Below, one piece after another: positions 27,376-38,016 of a stretch of DNA of 64,000 bases. The notes beneath the pieces were generated by a model, which saw nothing but the letters and a program-made list of their open reading frames with translations, was not told the DNA's origin and did no database searches. This DNA is from Streptomyces spectabilis. Its GTDB lineage: Bacteria > Actinomycetota > Actinomycetes > Streptomycetales > Streptomycetaceae. Within the stretch, counting starts at the first letter, position 1. Each line of letters opens with the position of its first letter. Both the position numbers and the translations under genes were made by a program. The stretch spans positions 5,156,501 through 5,220,500 of the forward strand of contig NZ_CP023690.1 in the NCBI RefSeq assembly GCF_008704795.1, in the 5' to 3' direction.

Positions 27376-27882
27376 ATGGCCATGGTGGGGCTGTTCTGGA
27401 TCGCCGAGGGCGATGTGTACGTGGGCTCGAAGCCGTCCGGGCTCGCTCCCGGGGTCCGGCTCACACCCGAGGGGGTGGCCGGGCTCGGGCATCCGCAGTC
27501 CGGCCTGTGGCTGTGGGACGACGTACGGGCGCTGACCGTCGAGGACGTTCCCGTGAAGTCGCTGAAGCGGCAGGTCGGGATGGTGGTCGACATGGCGCTC
27601 ACGGTCGGCCTCGGCGGCGGTGAGGACGCGCCGTCGATGACCGTGTGCGTGGAGACCGCCGACGTGGAGGTCGAGTTGACCGCGTACGTGGCGGCGGCGT
27701 ACGGCTACTCCCAGAAGGAGTACGACCTCTCCCGCGCCGTGCTCGCCCGCCTCACGGAGGGCGCCGCCACGCTGCTGACCACGCTGTCGGCGATGGCCGA
27801 GTGGGGGCGCTCGCACGAGGGCGGCACGCCCCGCAAGGAGCTGCGCGAGCGGCTGCTGCGGGAGTGGGCGGGAGAGGCCTAG
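27376..27882 (+). CDS. Conserved hypothetical protein, 168 aa
   Basis: A soluble protein beginning MAMVGLFWIAEGDVYVGSKP, with internal segments LWLWDDVRALTVEDVPVKS and TADVEVELTAYVAAAYGYSQ and a helical C terminus. The N-terminal part looks like a small beta-rich module, and no catalytic motif is visible. From memory, a similar gene lies next to hspR in other Streptomyces, but no function is assigned. Alternative ATG at 27382. Confidence 0.7.
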   Translation: MAMVGLFWIAEGDVYVGSKPSGLAPGVRLTPEGVAGLGHPQSGLWLWDDVRALTVEDVPVKSLKRQVGMVVDMALTVGLGGGEDAPSMTVCVETADVEVELTAYVAAAYGYSQKEYDLSRAVLARLTEGAATLLTTLSAMAEWGRSHEGGTPRKELRERLLREWAGEA

Positions 27883-28109
27883 GCCCCCGCCGCGTCCGCT
27901 GTCCGCGCGGGGCGTGGCTGCCCCGGCCCGCCGTGGAACGAGGCGGGCCGGAGCGCCTTAGGGAAGCGCGACTCCGCGGGGGGAGACCACAACAGAGCCG
28001 CTGCGCTCATCACGATGCAGTGCCGTGCCCACTCTCCGCTACCGTCAACTTGTTGCGGTGCAAGGGGCGGAGGCGGGGGCAAGTGGCCGCAATTCGGGAC
28101 CTTCGTGAT

Positions 28110-29159
28110 TCAGCGGGTGCGCTCGGGGCCGCCCGGGCCGCCGGGGCTCAGCAGCCCCGACTGCCCGATGAGATAGCCGAGTTGGGTGCGGCCCGTGCTG
28201 CCGAGGACCTGGGCGAGCTTGGCGATGTGGACGCGTACGGTACGCACGTTCATGCCGAGGCGTTCGGCGATGTCCGCGTCGGTGAGGCCCTCGGTGAGCA
28301 GTTCGGCGATGGCGCGCTGGCGGGCGGTGACCCCGCCGCGCGCGGGCTGCGGCGCCGGGTGCGGGAACAGCGGCGTCGCCAGCTGCCACAGGCGGTCGAA
28401 GAGCGTGGCCAGGCAGCCGACCAGGGCGGGCACGCGGATCTCCAGGGCCAGGGCGCAGTCCCGGTCGGCGGGCAGGAAGGCGACCGTGCGGTCGAAGACG
28501 ACCAGCTGCGCGGTGACCTCGCTCAGCGTGCGGACCTCCACGTCGCCGTCCAACCGCTCGAAGTGGGCGATCAGGGGGAAGGCGTGCCGGGTCGTGTGCT
28601 GGTACAGGGTGCGCATGCGGCAGCCGCGGGACAGCAGCGGCTGCTCGCGCGGCGGCGCGGGGCCCAGGTCCCAGATGCGGTGGAACCCGCCCGGCTGGAC
28701 GGTCAGGACCTCGTCGGAGCAGGCGGCCACGGCCTCGCAGATGGCGTCGCTGATGCGGGGCAGGCCCCTGAGCACGGCGATCGCGGGCGGCCGGGGCGCG
28801 GCGTCACCGTCCGGCGGCGCGGCCGCGGCGGCCCGCGGCGCGGCCTGCCTGGCCAGGGCCAGGAACGGCTTCAGGGCGGCGGTCAGCTCCGCCTCGCGGC
28901 GCCGCTCGTGCGCCACGTCCTCCTCGATGCCGCGCAGCAGCCGCAGCAGGGCGTGCGAGGGCGCGCTGGGCAGCAGCCACGCCATGTCGTCGAGGTCGGG
29001 GTGGAGCAGGCCGAAGTCGACGAGGCAGGGCGCGTCCTCGGCCTCCCGGGCGCGGACGCGGCCCTCGCTGAGGGCCCGGCCGTAGAGCGCGGCGCCCGCG
29101 GCGCACGGCGCGTCGGCCCCGTGCGGCCGGTGCGGCCCCCCGCCGCCCGCGACGCTCAC
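28110..29159 (-). CDS. TrmB-like/LuxR-type transcriptional regulator, paralogue 5, 349 aa
   Basis: Residues about 1-115 resemble the degenerate N-terminal module of these regulators (LVDFGLLHPDLDDMAWLLPS). Residues 130-260 form a PLD-like TrmB sensor domain (PLLSRGCRMRTLYQHTTRHA, then DVEVRTLSEVTAQLVVFDRT). Residues 280-340 are a LuxR HTH (RQRAIAELLTEGLTDADIAE, recognition helix LGMNVRTVRVHIAK). The GTG start overlaps the upstream paralogue's stop as GTGA, so the two are translationally coupled. This is the last of five related genes on the minus strand. The signal sensed is unknown. Confidence 0.85.
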   Translation of the reverse strand: MSVAGGGGPHRPHGADAPCAAGAALYGRALSEGRVRAREAEDAPCLVDFGLLHPDLDDMAWLLPSAPSHALLRLLRGIEEDVAHERRREAELTAALKPFLALARQAAPRAAAAAPPDGDAAPRPPAIAVLRGLPRISDAICEAVAACSDEVLTVQPGGFHRIWDLGPAPPREQPLLSRGCRMRTLYQHTTRHAFPLIAHFERLDGDVEVRTLSEVTAQLVVFDRTVAFLPADRDCALALEIRVPALVGCLATLFDRLWQLATPLFPHPAPQPARGGVTARQRAIAELLTEGLTDADIAERLGMNVRTVRVHIAKLAQVLGSTGRTQLGYLIGQSGLLSPGGPGGPERTR

Positions 29160-30187
29160 CGGGCGGGTGGGAAGCGCCGTGGGGAAGGGCCTTCGAGCAT
29201 CCCCGACCGGCTGATGAGGAAGCCGAGTTGGGTGCGGCTGGTGCTGCCGAGCGCCTGGGCCACCTTGGCGATGTGGACGCGTACGGTACGCACGTTCATG
29301 CCGGTGCGGCCCGCGATGTCCGTGTCGGTGAGGCCCTCGGTGAGCAGGCGCGCGATCTCCAGCTGCACCGGTGAGACGGCCTGGTCGGGCAGCGGCGGGG
29401 TGTCCTCCCGGTACAGCGGCCGGGCGAGCCGCCAGAGGATGTCGAAGGCGCTCGCGACGTACGAGATGAGGGCGGGCGAGCGCACCTCGAAGGCGATCTC
29501 GCCGTGCTCGTCCGCCGGCAGGAACGCCACGCGCCGGTCCAGGACGATGAGGCAGGGCGGGAGTTCGTCGAGCGTGCGGGCCTCGCCGTCGACGGCGGGC
29601 CCCAGCGGGTGCGTCAGGGGCGGCGGCGCGCAGGCGAGCGGCGCCCTGGCCAGGGTGCGCGGCTGCCCGCCGCGCGCGACGAACTCGGCGATGCGCCAGG
29701 GCTCGTCGTGGGGCAGGAGCCGCGGCCGGGGGCGGCTCGGCTGGATCGTGAGCAGCTCCTCGCGGGCGTCGGCGAGGGCTTGGCGCACGGCCGTCCTGAT
29801 CCGCGGCACGCCCTTGAGGACGGTGAGGTGCGCCGCCGCCGAGTCCGGGTCCGGCACCGGCTCCGCGCGGATGAACGGCTCGAACGCGGTGGCGAGCCGG
29901 GCGGCCAGGGCCCGGTGCCGGGCCACGCGCCGCTCGATGTCCGCCAGGAGCCGGGGCAGGGCGACGGCGGGCGCCGCGGGCAGCAGCCAGCCGCGCTCGC
30001 CCGCCGGGTCCGCGCGCAGCAGGCCGAAGGGGCGCAGACAGTCGGCGTGGGGCGCGTCGGCTGCGACGCGGCCGTCGCGCAGGGCGCGCGCGTACAAATC
30101 CCGCGCCTGCTCGCAGAGGACGTCGTGGCCGTGCGGCGGGTGGGCCGTGCGGCCCGTGTCCGTCTCGCGCATCGCTCCGTCCGGCAC
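29156..30187 (-). CDS. TrmB-like/LuxR-type transcriptional regulator, paralogue 4, 343 aa
   Basis: Same architecture as its neighbours: N-terminal module (RPFGLLRADPAGERGWLLPA), TrmB-like sensor (TVLKGVPRIRTAVRQALA, then LIVLDRRVAFLPADEHG) and a C-terminal LuxR HTH (LEIARLLTEGLTDTDIAG, TGMNVRTVRVHIAK). It is the most diverged of the five: the conserved RMRTLYQHT segment is missing and replaced by a Pro/Arg-rich stretch (RGGQPRTLARAPLAC). The GTG at 30187 follows AAGGGGA; an ATG 15 bases downstream is an alternative. It probably shares a transcript with paralogue 5. Confidence 0.82.
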   Translation of the reverse strand: MPDGAMRETDTGRTAHPPHGHDVLCEQARDLYARALRDGRVAADAPHADCLRPFGLLRADPAGERGWLLPAAPAVALPRLLADIERRVARHRALAARLATAFEPFIRAEPVPDPDSAAAHLTVLKGVPRIRTAVRQALADAREELLTIQPSRPRPRLLPHDEPWRIAEFVARGGQPRTLARAPLACAPPPLTHPLGPAVDGEARTLDELPPCLIVLDRRVAFLPADEHGEIAFEVRSPALISYVASAFDILWRLARPLYREDTPPLPDQAVSPVQLEIARLLTEGLTDTDIAGRTGMNVRTVRVHIAKVAQALGSTSRTQLGFLISRSGMLEGPSPRRFPPAR

Positions 30188-30528
30188 GGCGCTCCCCTTG
30201 CTCCTCCCGTCCGGTGCGCGCATCGGGTGCGCGGATCGGCCATCGCGTGCGCATGAGGCGCGGCACGTAAGTGACCATTGTTGCCAACGCGGCAACTGCC
30301 TTCAATGGTGGGGCTATTCCCTGCAATCCGCACGCACCTATTCAGACATCGACGTATGCCCCGGGCGGAGCGGCCGCGGGCGGGCCCTTGGGCTTATGGT
30401 GCAGGGAACGCGCGCGCGGACCCGCGTGCGCGCGCGGGGAAGCGGCACAGGGGGCAGGGGCGGGGGGATCGGCGGCGTGCGCGACCCGAACGCCCTGAAC
30501 GGCCCTTGGACGGTGAGGTGATGGCGAC
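30188..30528. other. Divergent intergenic region inside the regulator cluster
   Basis: 341 bases, with lower G/C content around 30265-30360. It contains the dyad GTTGCC-AACGC-GGCAAC (30280-30296) and ATTCAGACATCG (30340-30351), which recurs at 34056-34067 with one change. It should hold promoters for paralogue 4 and the 140-aa gene. Confidence 0.5.
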
Positions 30529-30951
30529 ATGGAGGCAGCCGGGGTACGGACGCCCGCCGAGCCCTCCGGCCGGGACGCGCCGGTGCCGGGGCGCGGCACC
30601 GCGTCGCGCGCGCCCGACCGCCACGCGGCCGTCGTGCACGCGATCGCCGACGACCTCAACGGCCGCGGCTACCCGGTGACCTGGGTCGTCGACAGACAGC
30701 TCCTCGCCGGTGACTTCCCGCTCCAGGTGGTGGCGAAGGTCTCCGTGGTGCGGGTCCTGAACATCGCCCTCGACGTCCGGGGCGACGGCGCCGCGCCCGC
30801 CGTGGTGTGGCGGGTGAGCATGGGGCGCCCGTCGTCGGTGCGGTGGGAGCAGTCGGCGGTGCTCGACCTGGGCGCCGAAGGCCTGGACGGGGAGCGCGTG
30901 GTGCGCGAGGCGCTGCGGTCGGTGGGCCTGCCGCTTCAGCGGGCCATCTAG
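30529..30951 (+). CDS. Hypothetical protein, 140 aa
   Basis: The only plus-strand gene within the run of five regulators. Residues 1-35 are Pro/Arg-rich, then a compact alpha/beta domain (VVHAIADDLNGRGYPVTWVV, VVAKVSVVRVLNIALDVRG, SVGLPLQR). No signal peptide, helix-turn-helix or catalytic motif is visible. Its stop codon overlaps the convergent paralogue 3 by four bases. I do not recognise the family. Confidence 0.6.
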   Translation: MEAAGVRTPAEPSGRDAPVPGRGTASRAPDRHAAVVHAIADDLNGRGYPVTWVVDRQLLAGDFPLQVVAKVSVVRVLNIALDVRGDGAAPAVVWRVSMGRPSSVRWEQSAVLDLGAEGLDGERVVREALRSVGLPLQRAI

Positions 30952-31955
30952 GGCTGCTCGAGGGCCGGTCGAGGGCCGGTCCGCGACCGGTCGCCGAGGA
31001 TGCCGGACTGGCCGATGAGATAGCCGAGCTGGGCCCGGCTCTGGCTGTTCAGGACGGCCGAGAGCTTGGCGATGTGCACGCGGGCCGTCCGTACGTTCAT
31101 CCCGAGCCGGGTGGCGATCTCGGTGTCGGTGAGGCCCTCGGTGAGGAGCTCGGCGATGGCGAGCTGGCGGGGGGTGATGCCCTGCCGGGGCGGCGGCGGG
31201 GCGGTGTCCGGCCACATCGGGGTGGCCAGCTGCCACAGCAGCTTGAAGGTGGTCACCAGGTAGGAGATGACGGCGGGCTGGTGTATCTCCAGGGCCACGT
31301 CACGGCTCTCGCCCGCCGGGATGAAGGCCACGGAGCGGTCGAACACGAGCAGCCGGTTGGGCAGCTCGGTCAGGGTCCTGGCCTCCACGTCGCCGTCGAG
31401 CCGCTGGAAGTAGGCGAACACGGGGCAGGCGTGCAGCCCGGTGTGCTGGTAGAGCGAGCGCATGCGGCCGCCGCGGGACAGGATGCCGTCCGCGCGCGGA
31501 AGGGCGTGCTCCAGGGTCTCCTGGGTCCGTCTGCCGCCCGGCTGGATGGCCAGGGCCTCCTGACTCGCGCGGGACGCCGCCCGGTCGATGGCCTCGTTGA
31601 TGCGCGGCACGCCCTTGAGGACCGTGGCGCCCGGCGCGCGGGCCCCCGTGAACTGCCCTTCCCCGAGCGTCATCAGGGGCGCGAAGACCTCGGCGAGCCT
31701 TCGCTGCCGCGCGCGCTCGTCGGTGACGTCGGCGCCGAGGTCGTGCAGGAGCCGGGGCAGCGCGACGGACGGGGCGGTGGGCAGCAGCCGGGCGGCGTCG
31801 CGGGGGTCCGGGTGGAGCAGGCCGAGGTCGATGAGACAGGGGGCGCGGTCCGCGTCACCGGCCGGTACGCCGCCGTCCTGCAGGGCGCGGACGTATGTGC
31901 TCCTGCCCACTCCGCACAGCTCCCCGGCGCCGTGCGGACTGTGATCCCTCGCCAC
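30948..31955 (-). CDS. TrmB-like/LuxR-type transcriptional regulator, paralogue 3, 335 aa
   Basis: N-terminal module with LIDLGLLHPDPRDAARLLPT, TrmB-like sensor (GVPRINEAIDRAASRA, GGRMRSLYQHTGLHACPVFA, RLLVFDRSVAFIPAGES) and LuxR HTH (RQLAIAELLTEGLTDTEIAT, LGMNVRTARVHIAK, QLGYLIGQSGILG). The GTG at 31955 follows GAGGGGC. 58 bases separate it from paralogue 2, so it may be in the same transcript. The alanine in the recognition helix (RTARVHI) matches paralogue 2 rather than 4 and 5 (RTVRVHI). Confidence 0.85.
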   Translation of the reverse strand: MARDHSPHGAGELCGVGRSTYVRALQDGGVPAGDADRAPCLIDLGLLHPDPRDAARLLPTAPSVALPRLLHDLGADVTDERARQRRLAEVFAPLMTLGEGQFTGARAPGATVLKGVPRINEAIDRAASRASQEALAIQPGGRRTQETLEHALPRADGILSRGGRMRSLYQHTGLHACPVFAYFQRLDGDVEARTLTELPNRLLVFDRSVAFIPAGESRDVALEIHQPAVISYLVTTFKLLWQLATPMWPDTAPPPPRQGITPRQLAIAELLTEGLTDTEIATRLGMNVRTARVHIAKLSAVLNSQSRAQLGYLIGQSGILGDRSRTGPRPALEQP

Positions 31956-32013
31956 GTCGCTGCCCCTCCTCACGGCTCGCCGGCATCCGTCCGCCGGCTC
32001 CCACGCTCAGCAG

Positions 32014-33000
32014 CTAGTGATTCTGGTTCAGGATTCCTGCCTGGCCAATGAGATATCCGAGTTGGGCCCGGCTGTTGCTGCCGAGGATCGCGGCGAGCTT
32101 CGCGATGTGTTCGCGGGCGGTACGCACGTTCATGCCGAGCCGCTCGGCTATCTCGGTGTCCGTGAGGCCCTCGACGAGGAGCTCGGCGATGGCCCGCTGG
32201 CGGGTCGTGACCCCGTTCTCCGCGGGGAGCTGGGCCGCGTGCGGGTACATGGGGGTCGCGAGGCGCCACAGTCGTTCGAAGGTGGTGATGAGGTAGTCGA
32301 CGATCGCCGGCTGGCGTATCTCGAGGGCCGCCGTGCGGTCCTTGCTCGCCGGTATGAATGCCACCGTGTGGTCGAGGACGACCATGCGCTCCGTTACTTC
32401 GTTGAGCGTGCGGACCTCTACGTCACCGTCTAGCTGTTCGTAGTGTGCGAGGGCGGGCAGGGAGTGGCGGGTGGTGTGCTGATAGAGCGTGCGCATGCGG
32501 CAGCCGCGGGACAGGAACTCCTGCTCGCGCGGGAGCGCGTCGGCCAGGATCTCCGGGGAGCGGGCGCCGCCGGGCTGGACGGTGCGCAGCTCGTGGGCGG
32601 CGTCGGCGGTGGCCCGGGTGATCGCCTCGTTGATCCGGTCGAAGCCGTCGAGGACGGTGATGTCCTGGTGCTCGGCGCCCAGGGTCTGCCGGGCGTCGAG
32701 CGCCATCAGGGGCTCGAACATCGCCGTCAGGCGCTCCTCGCGGCGGCGCTGCTGGGCGATGCGGTCCTCGATGCCGCGCAGCAGCTGGGGCAGGGCGATG
32801 GCGGGGGCGGTAGGGCGCAGCCAGCGCATGTCCTCGACGTCGGGGTGCAGCAGGCCGAAGTCGATCAGACAGGGCGTGGAGTCGGCCTCCCGCTGCGCGA
32901 CGCGGCCCTCGCGCAGGGCGCGGGTGTAGAGGGCGGAGCCCTCCGCGCACAGTTCGTCGGGCCCGTGCGGGTGGGGGTGCCGGCGGGGGTCGGTGTTCAT
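32014..33000 (-). CDS. TrmB-like/LuxR-type transcriptional regulator, paralogue 2, 328 aa
   Basis: N-terminal module (LIDFGLLHPDVEDMRWLRPT), TrmB-like sensor (TVLDGFDRINEAITRATADA, SRGCRMRTLYQHTTRHSLPA, RMVVLDHTVAFIPASKD) and LuxR HTH (LLVEGLTDTEIAERLGMNV, RTAREHIAKL). The ATG overlaps the paralogue 1 stop as ATGA, indicating coupled translation. Closest to paralogue 5 in the sensor region. Family members usually respond to small molecules or peptides, but no ligand residues can be assigned. Confidence 0.87.
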   Translation of the reverse strand: MNTDPRRHPHPHGPDELCAEGSALYTRALREGRVAQREADSTPCLIDFGLLHPDVEDMRWLRPTAPAIALPQLLRGIEDRIAQQRRREERLTAMFEPLMALDARQTLGAEHQDITVLDGFDRINEAITRATADAAHELRTVQPGGARSPEILADALPREQEFLSRGCRMRTLYQHTTRHSLPALAHYEQLDGDVEVRTLNEVTERMVVLDHTVAFIPASKDRTAALEIRQPAIVDYLITTFERLWRLATPMYPHAAQLPAENGVTTRQRAIAELLVEGLTDTEIAERLGMNVRTAREHIAKLAAILGSNSRAQLGYLIGQAGILNQNH

Positions 33001-33986
33001 TTCGGCTTGTCCTGCCCGAGGATGCCGGACTGGGCGATCAGATAGCCGAGTTGGGCGCGGCTGCCGCTGCCGAGGGCGGCGGCGATCTTGGCTATGTGGG
33101 CACGGCAGGTGCGCACGTTCATGCCGAGGCGGCGGGCGATGGCCTCGTCCACGTGGCCCTCGATGAGCAGCCGGGCGATGGAGCGCTGGACGCCGGTGAT
33201 GCCGTCGGCGGAGGGCGGGTACGGGTCCTCGTCGAGCAGGGGCGTCGCCAGCTGCCACTGCTGCTCGAAGACCTTGGAGAGGTACTCGACCAGGGCGGGG
33301 TGCCGGATCTCCAGGGCGTCCTGCCGGTCGGCGCGCGCGGGGATGATGGCGACTGTGCGGTCGAAGATCATCAGTCGGTCGATCACCTCCTCCAGCGTGC
33401 GGATCTGCACGTTGCCGTGCGACATGTAGGCCGCGTAGGCGAGGGTGCCCCGGCTGTGCCGGACGGTGTGCTGGTAGAGGGTACGCATCGAGATGCCGCG
33501 GTCGAGGATGGTCTGCCCGCGCCGGAGCGCGATATTCAACCTCTCTTCGCTTCGGCCGCCGCCGGGCTGGACCGTCAGGACCTCGTGCCGGCACTCGGCC
33601 GTGGCCTGCTCGATCGCTTCGTTGATGCGGGCCTCGCCCTCCAATACCGTGATCGCGTGGCTCGTGGGTTCAACCCGCGTGGGGATGGCCATGAATGGCT
33701 CGAAGGTGTCGGTCAGCTCGACCGCGAGCCGCCTCCGGTCCTGGATCTCGCGCTCGATGGGATGAAGTCGCTGGGCGAGTGCCGTGACCGGTGGAACGGG
33801 TCGCAGCCAGGCCGCGTCATCCGGGTCGGGATGTACGAGTGCGGACTCCAGAAGGCACGGTGCGTTCTCAGCCTCGGCCCGCGCGAGCCGCCCGTTGCTC
33901 AGCGCGGTGGCGTACAGCCTCGCTCCTTCGCCACATAGTGGGCTCTCGGGGTGAGGATGTGTCGGTTTGGCGTCAGTTGTGAGCAA
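32997..33986 (-). CDS. TrmB-like/LuxR-type transcriptional regulator, paralogue 1, 329 aa
   Basis: The first of the run and divergent from the small exported peptide. A TTG at 33986 preceded by GGGTGGAG gives an N terminus matching the paralogues in length (HPHPESPLCGEGARLYA). A GTG at 34034 would add 16 residues. The sensor domain has GISMRTLYQHTVRHSRG and LMIFDRTVAIIPARADR, and the HTH has ARLLIEGHVDEAIARRLG and MNVRTCRAHIAKI. It differs from its paralogues by a cysteine in the recognition helix. Its position makes it the best candidate for control of the peptide gene. Confidence 0.82.
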   Translation of the reverse strand: MLTTDAKPTHPHPESPLCGEGARLYATALSNGRLARAEAENAPCLLESALVHPDPDDAAWLRPVPPVTALAQRLHPIEREIQDRRRLAVELTDTFEPFMAIPTRVEPTSHAITVLEGEARINEAIEQATAECRHEVLTVQPGGGRSEERLNIALRRGQTILDRGISMRTLYQHTVRHSRGTLAYAAYMSHGNVQIRTLEEVIDRLMIFDRTVAIIPARADRQDALEIRHPALVEYLSKVFEQQWQLATPLLDEDPYPPSADGITGVQRSIARLLIEGHVDEAIARRLGMNVRTCRAHIAKIAAALGSGSRAQLGYLIAQSGILGQDKPK

Positions 33987-34099
33987 TTCTCCACCCCCCA
34001 GGGTCCTGAACGTGCAGGAACATGATGCATCCACCCTGTGGCTTTGACGTGCTCGATTGAGACATCGTCTTGTTGTGCCGGGGGAGAGGAACCTACCAA
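33987..34099. promoter_or_regulatory. Divergent promoter region of paralogue 1 and the exported peptide
   Basis: 113 bases, relatively A/T-rich. It contains TTGACG (34043-34048), a plausible -35 for the peptide gene, and ATTGAGACATCG (34056-34067), which recurs with one mismatch upstream of paralogue 4. Confidence 0.5.
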
Positions 34100-34279
34100 G
34101 TGAGGACGAAGCCGACCATGTTCAAGCGCATGCTTCGCGCGGTCCTGGTGACCGCTCTCTCCGCAGGGATTGGCCTGGGTGCGGTGAGTGCCATGGATCT
34201 CGCCTGGAGCCACCCAGCGAAGAGCACAGCCGCGCCGTCTGACCTTGCCTGGATCACGCCGGCGGGTGACAAGGCATGA
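34100..34279 (+). CDS. Small exported peptide with two DLAW motifs, 59 aa
   Basis: The GTG at 34100 has AGAGGA upstream; an ATG at 34118 would give 53 aa. The N terminus is a textbook Sec signal: basic (RTKPTMFKRMLR), hydrophobic AVLVTALSAGIGLGAV, and an A-x-A-type site near SAMDLAW. The predicted product of about 27 residues contains DLAW at 33-36 and 48-51, is rich in Ala, Pro and Ser/Thr and lacks cysteine. Its stop overlaps the next start as ATGA. Its position next to five LuxR-type regulators suggests a signal or modified peptide. That is inference. I do not recognise the family. Confidence 0.7.
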   Translation: MRTKPTMFKRMLRAVLVTALSAGIGLGAVSAMDLAWSHPAKSTAAPSDLAWITPAGDKA

Positions 34280-34632
34280 GCACGCCTCCCGATGACCGCA
34301 CCTTCCGCCGGGAAATGGCCACCGCCTACCGGTCGGGCTGGCACTTCATCGACCTCGCCACCGCGATCCCCCACCCCGGTGACTCGTTGATGGTCACCCT
34401 GGTCGGCGAGCCGGTGATCATCGTACGTGACGACGACGAGGACATCCGCGCCTACCGCTGCCTGCGCCGCCCCCGCGGCGCGCCCCAGCCGGTGCGCTGC
34501 GCCGTGCGCTACGGCATGGTCTTCGTCAACCTCGACCAGCGTGACCACCAGCTGATCGGGAAGCGGAAGCGCGACGCCGAGCGGCACTCCGCGGCTTCCG
34601 ACCCCCTCACAGCCACCCCCCGCAGCGCCTGA
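34276..34632 (+). CDS. Small Rieske-like protein with both His ligands replaced, 118 aa
   Basis: Residues 22-85 follow the Rieske domain of ring-hydroxylating oxygenases: a tryptophan entry (SGWHFIDLA), PGDSLMVTLVGEPVIIVRDD, then the cluster region. The two cysteines are kept (C62, C75) but the expected histidines are arginines (C62-L-R64, C75-A-V-R78), and the spacing between the pairs is short. A classical 2Fe-2S Rieske cluster is therefore unlikely. The fold may be reused for peptide binding. The ATG overlaps the peptide gene by four bases, so the two are made together. A strong bidirectional terminator follows. Confidence 0.7.
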   Translation: MSTPPDDRTFRREMATAYRSGWHFIDLATAIPHPGDSLMVTLVGEPVIIVRDDDEDIRAYRCLRRPRGAPQPVRCAVRYGMVFVNLDQRDHQLIGKRKRDAERHSAASDPLTATPRSA

Positions 34633-34676
34633 CGCGATTCCCCCGTCGTTGTAAATCGCGCAGGTGCTTCCCCCAG

Positions 34677-34716
34677 CAGCGGCGCCACCGTGGACCTGAA
34701 CACGGTGGCGCCGCTG
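34677..34716. terminator. Bidirectional terminator
   Basis: A perfect 16-bp stem (34677-34692 with 34701-34716) between the Rieske-like gene and the convergent PPOX-family gene. Confidence 0.85.
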
Positions 34717-34738
34717 TGGTGTGTGCCGGTCGCGCCCG

Positions 34739-35167
34739 TCAGGCCGCGGCTTCCTTCACATTCCCGAGCGCGCGGTCGACCGCGATCTCGATCACCACCC
34801 GGGCCGGGTTCTCCCGCGGGTTCCTGCCGTACCGCTCGGCGTACCTGCGCTCCGCGTCCGCCACCCGCGCGGGCTCCGCCGACACCGTGGCCCGGCCTTC
34901 GAGCGTGGCCCAGTGGCGGCCCGCCACCTGGCAGACCGCGACCCGCGCGCCCGCTCCCGCCCCGTCCGCCGCGGCCAGGACGTGCGCCACCTTGCGGCTC
35001 GTGCCGCTCGCGATCACCCGGGCGACCCGCTGCTCGGGGTCGTACGTCACGCCGACGGGCACCACGTGCGGGGTGCCGTCGCGGCGGAGCGTCGTCAGGG
35101 TGCAGACGTGGCGTTCGCGCCAGAAGCTGAGGTAGGGCGCGGGCAGGGCGCCGAGGTCGATGGCCAT
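34739..35167 (-). CDS. PPOX-class (split beta-barrel) flavin/F420-dependent protein, 142 aa
   Basis: A short split-barrel protein: FWRERHVCTLTTLRRDGTPH near residues 16-35, VVPVGVTYDPEQRVARVIAS and GRHWATLEGRATVSAEPARV. The layout fits F420H2-dependent reductases or pyridoxamine-oxidase-like proteins of actinobacteria, often annotated TIGR03618-type. Substrate unknown. It is divergent from clpB, and its ATG lies 37 bases from the clpB HAIR operator, so HspR could affect it too. Confidence 0.85.
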   Translation of the reverse strand: MAIDLGALPAPYLSFWRERHVCTLTTLRRDGTPHVVPVGVTYDPEQRVARVIASGTSRKVAHVLAAADGAGAGARVAVCQVAGRHWATLEGRATVSAEPARVADAERRYAERYGRNPRENPARVVIEIAVDRALGNVKEAAA

Positions 35168-35203
35168 GGCCGGAAGGTAGCCGGTCGGACTTCCGGCACT
35201 CGC

Positions 35204-35224
35204 CTTGAGTGGAATAGACTCAAC
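35204..35224 (+). promoter_or_regulatory. HAIR operator (HspR site) of clpB
   Basis: CTTGAGT-N7-ACTCAAC, 13 of 14 positions of the HspR consensus, 63 bases before the clpB start. Confidence 0.9.
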
Positions 35225-35286
35225 TTTGTGTACGTTAGGTGAGTCAGTAAGTCAGTAAGTGGAGCGAGAAGGAGGAGCAGCCCCCA

Positions 35287-37911
<2,625 letters not shown>

Positions 37912-37941
37912 CGGAGGCGGGCGGGGCGCCGTAACCGGTCA

Positions 37942-37978
37942 CATCCGGGGCGGGGGTTGCGAGCCCCCGCCCCGGATG
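37942..37978 (+). terminator. Terminator of clpB
   Basis: A perfect 15-bp stem (CATCCGGGGCGGGGG and its complement) with a 7-base loop, 30 bases after the stop. Confidence 0.85.
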
Positions 37979-38016
37979 GGAGAGGATGGCTCAATCCGTA
38001 CGAAGGGAAATACACG

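Noticed and set aside
27645..30521. 958-codon plus-strand open frame over the regulator cluster
   Set aside because: Antisense to two LuxR-type genes and out of frame with the real plus-strand genes.
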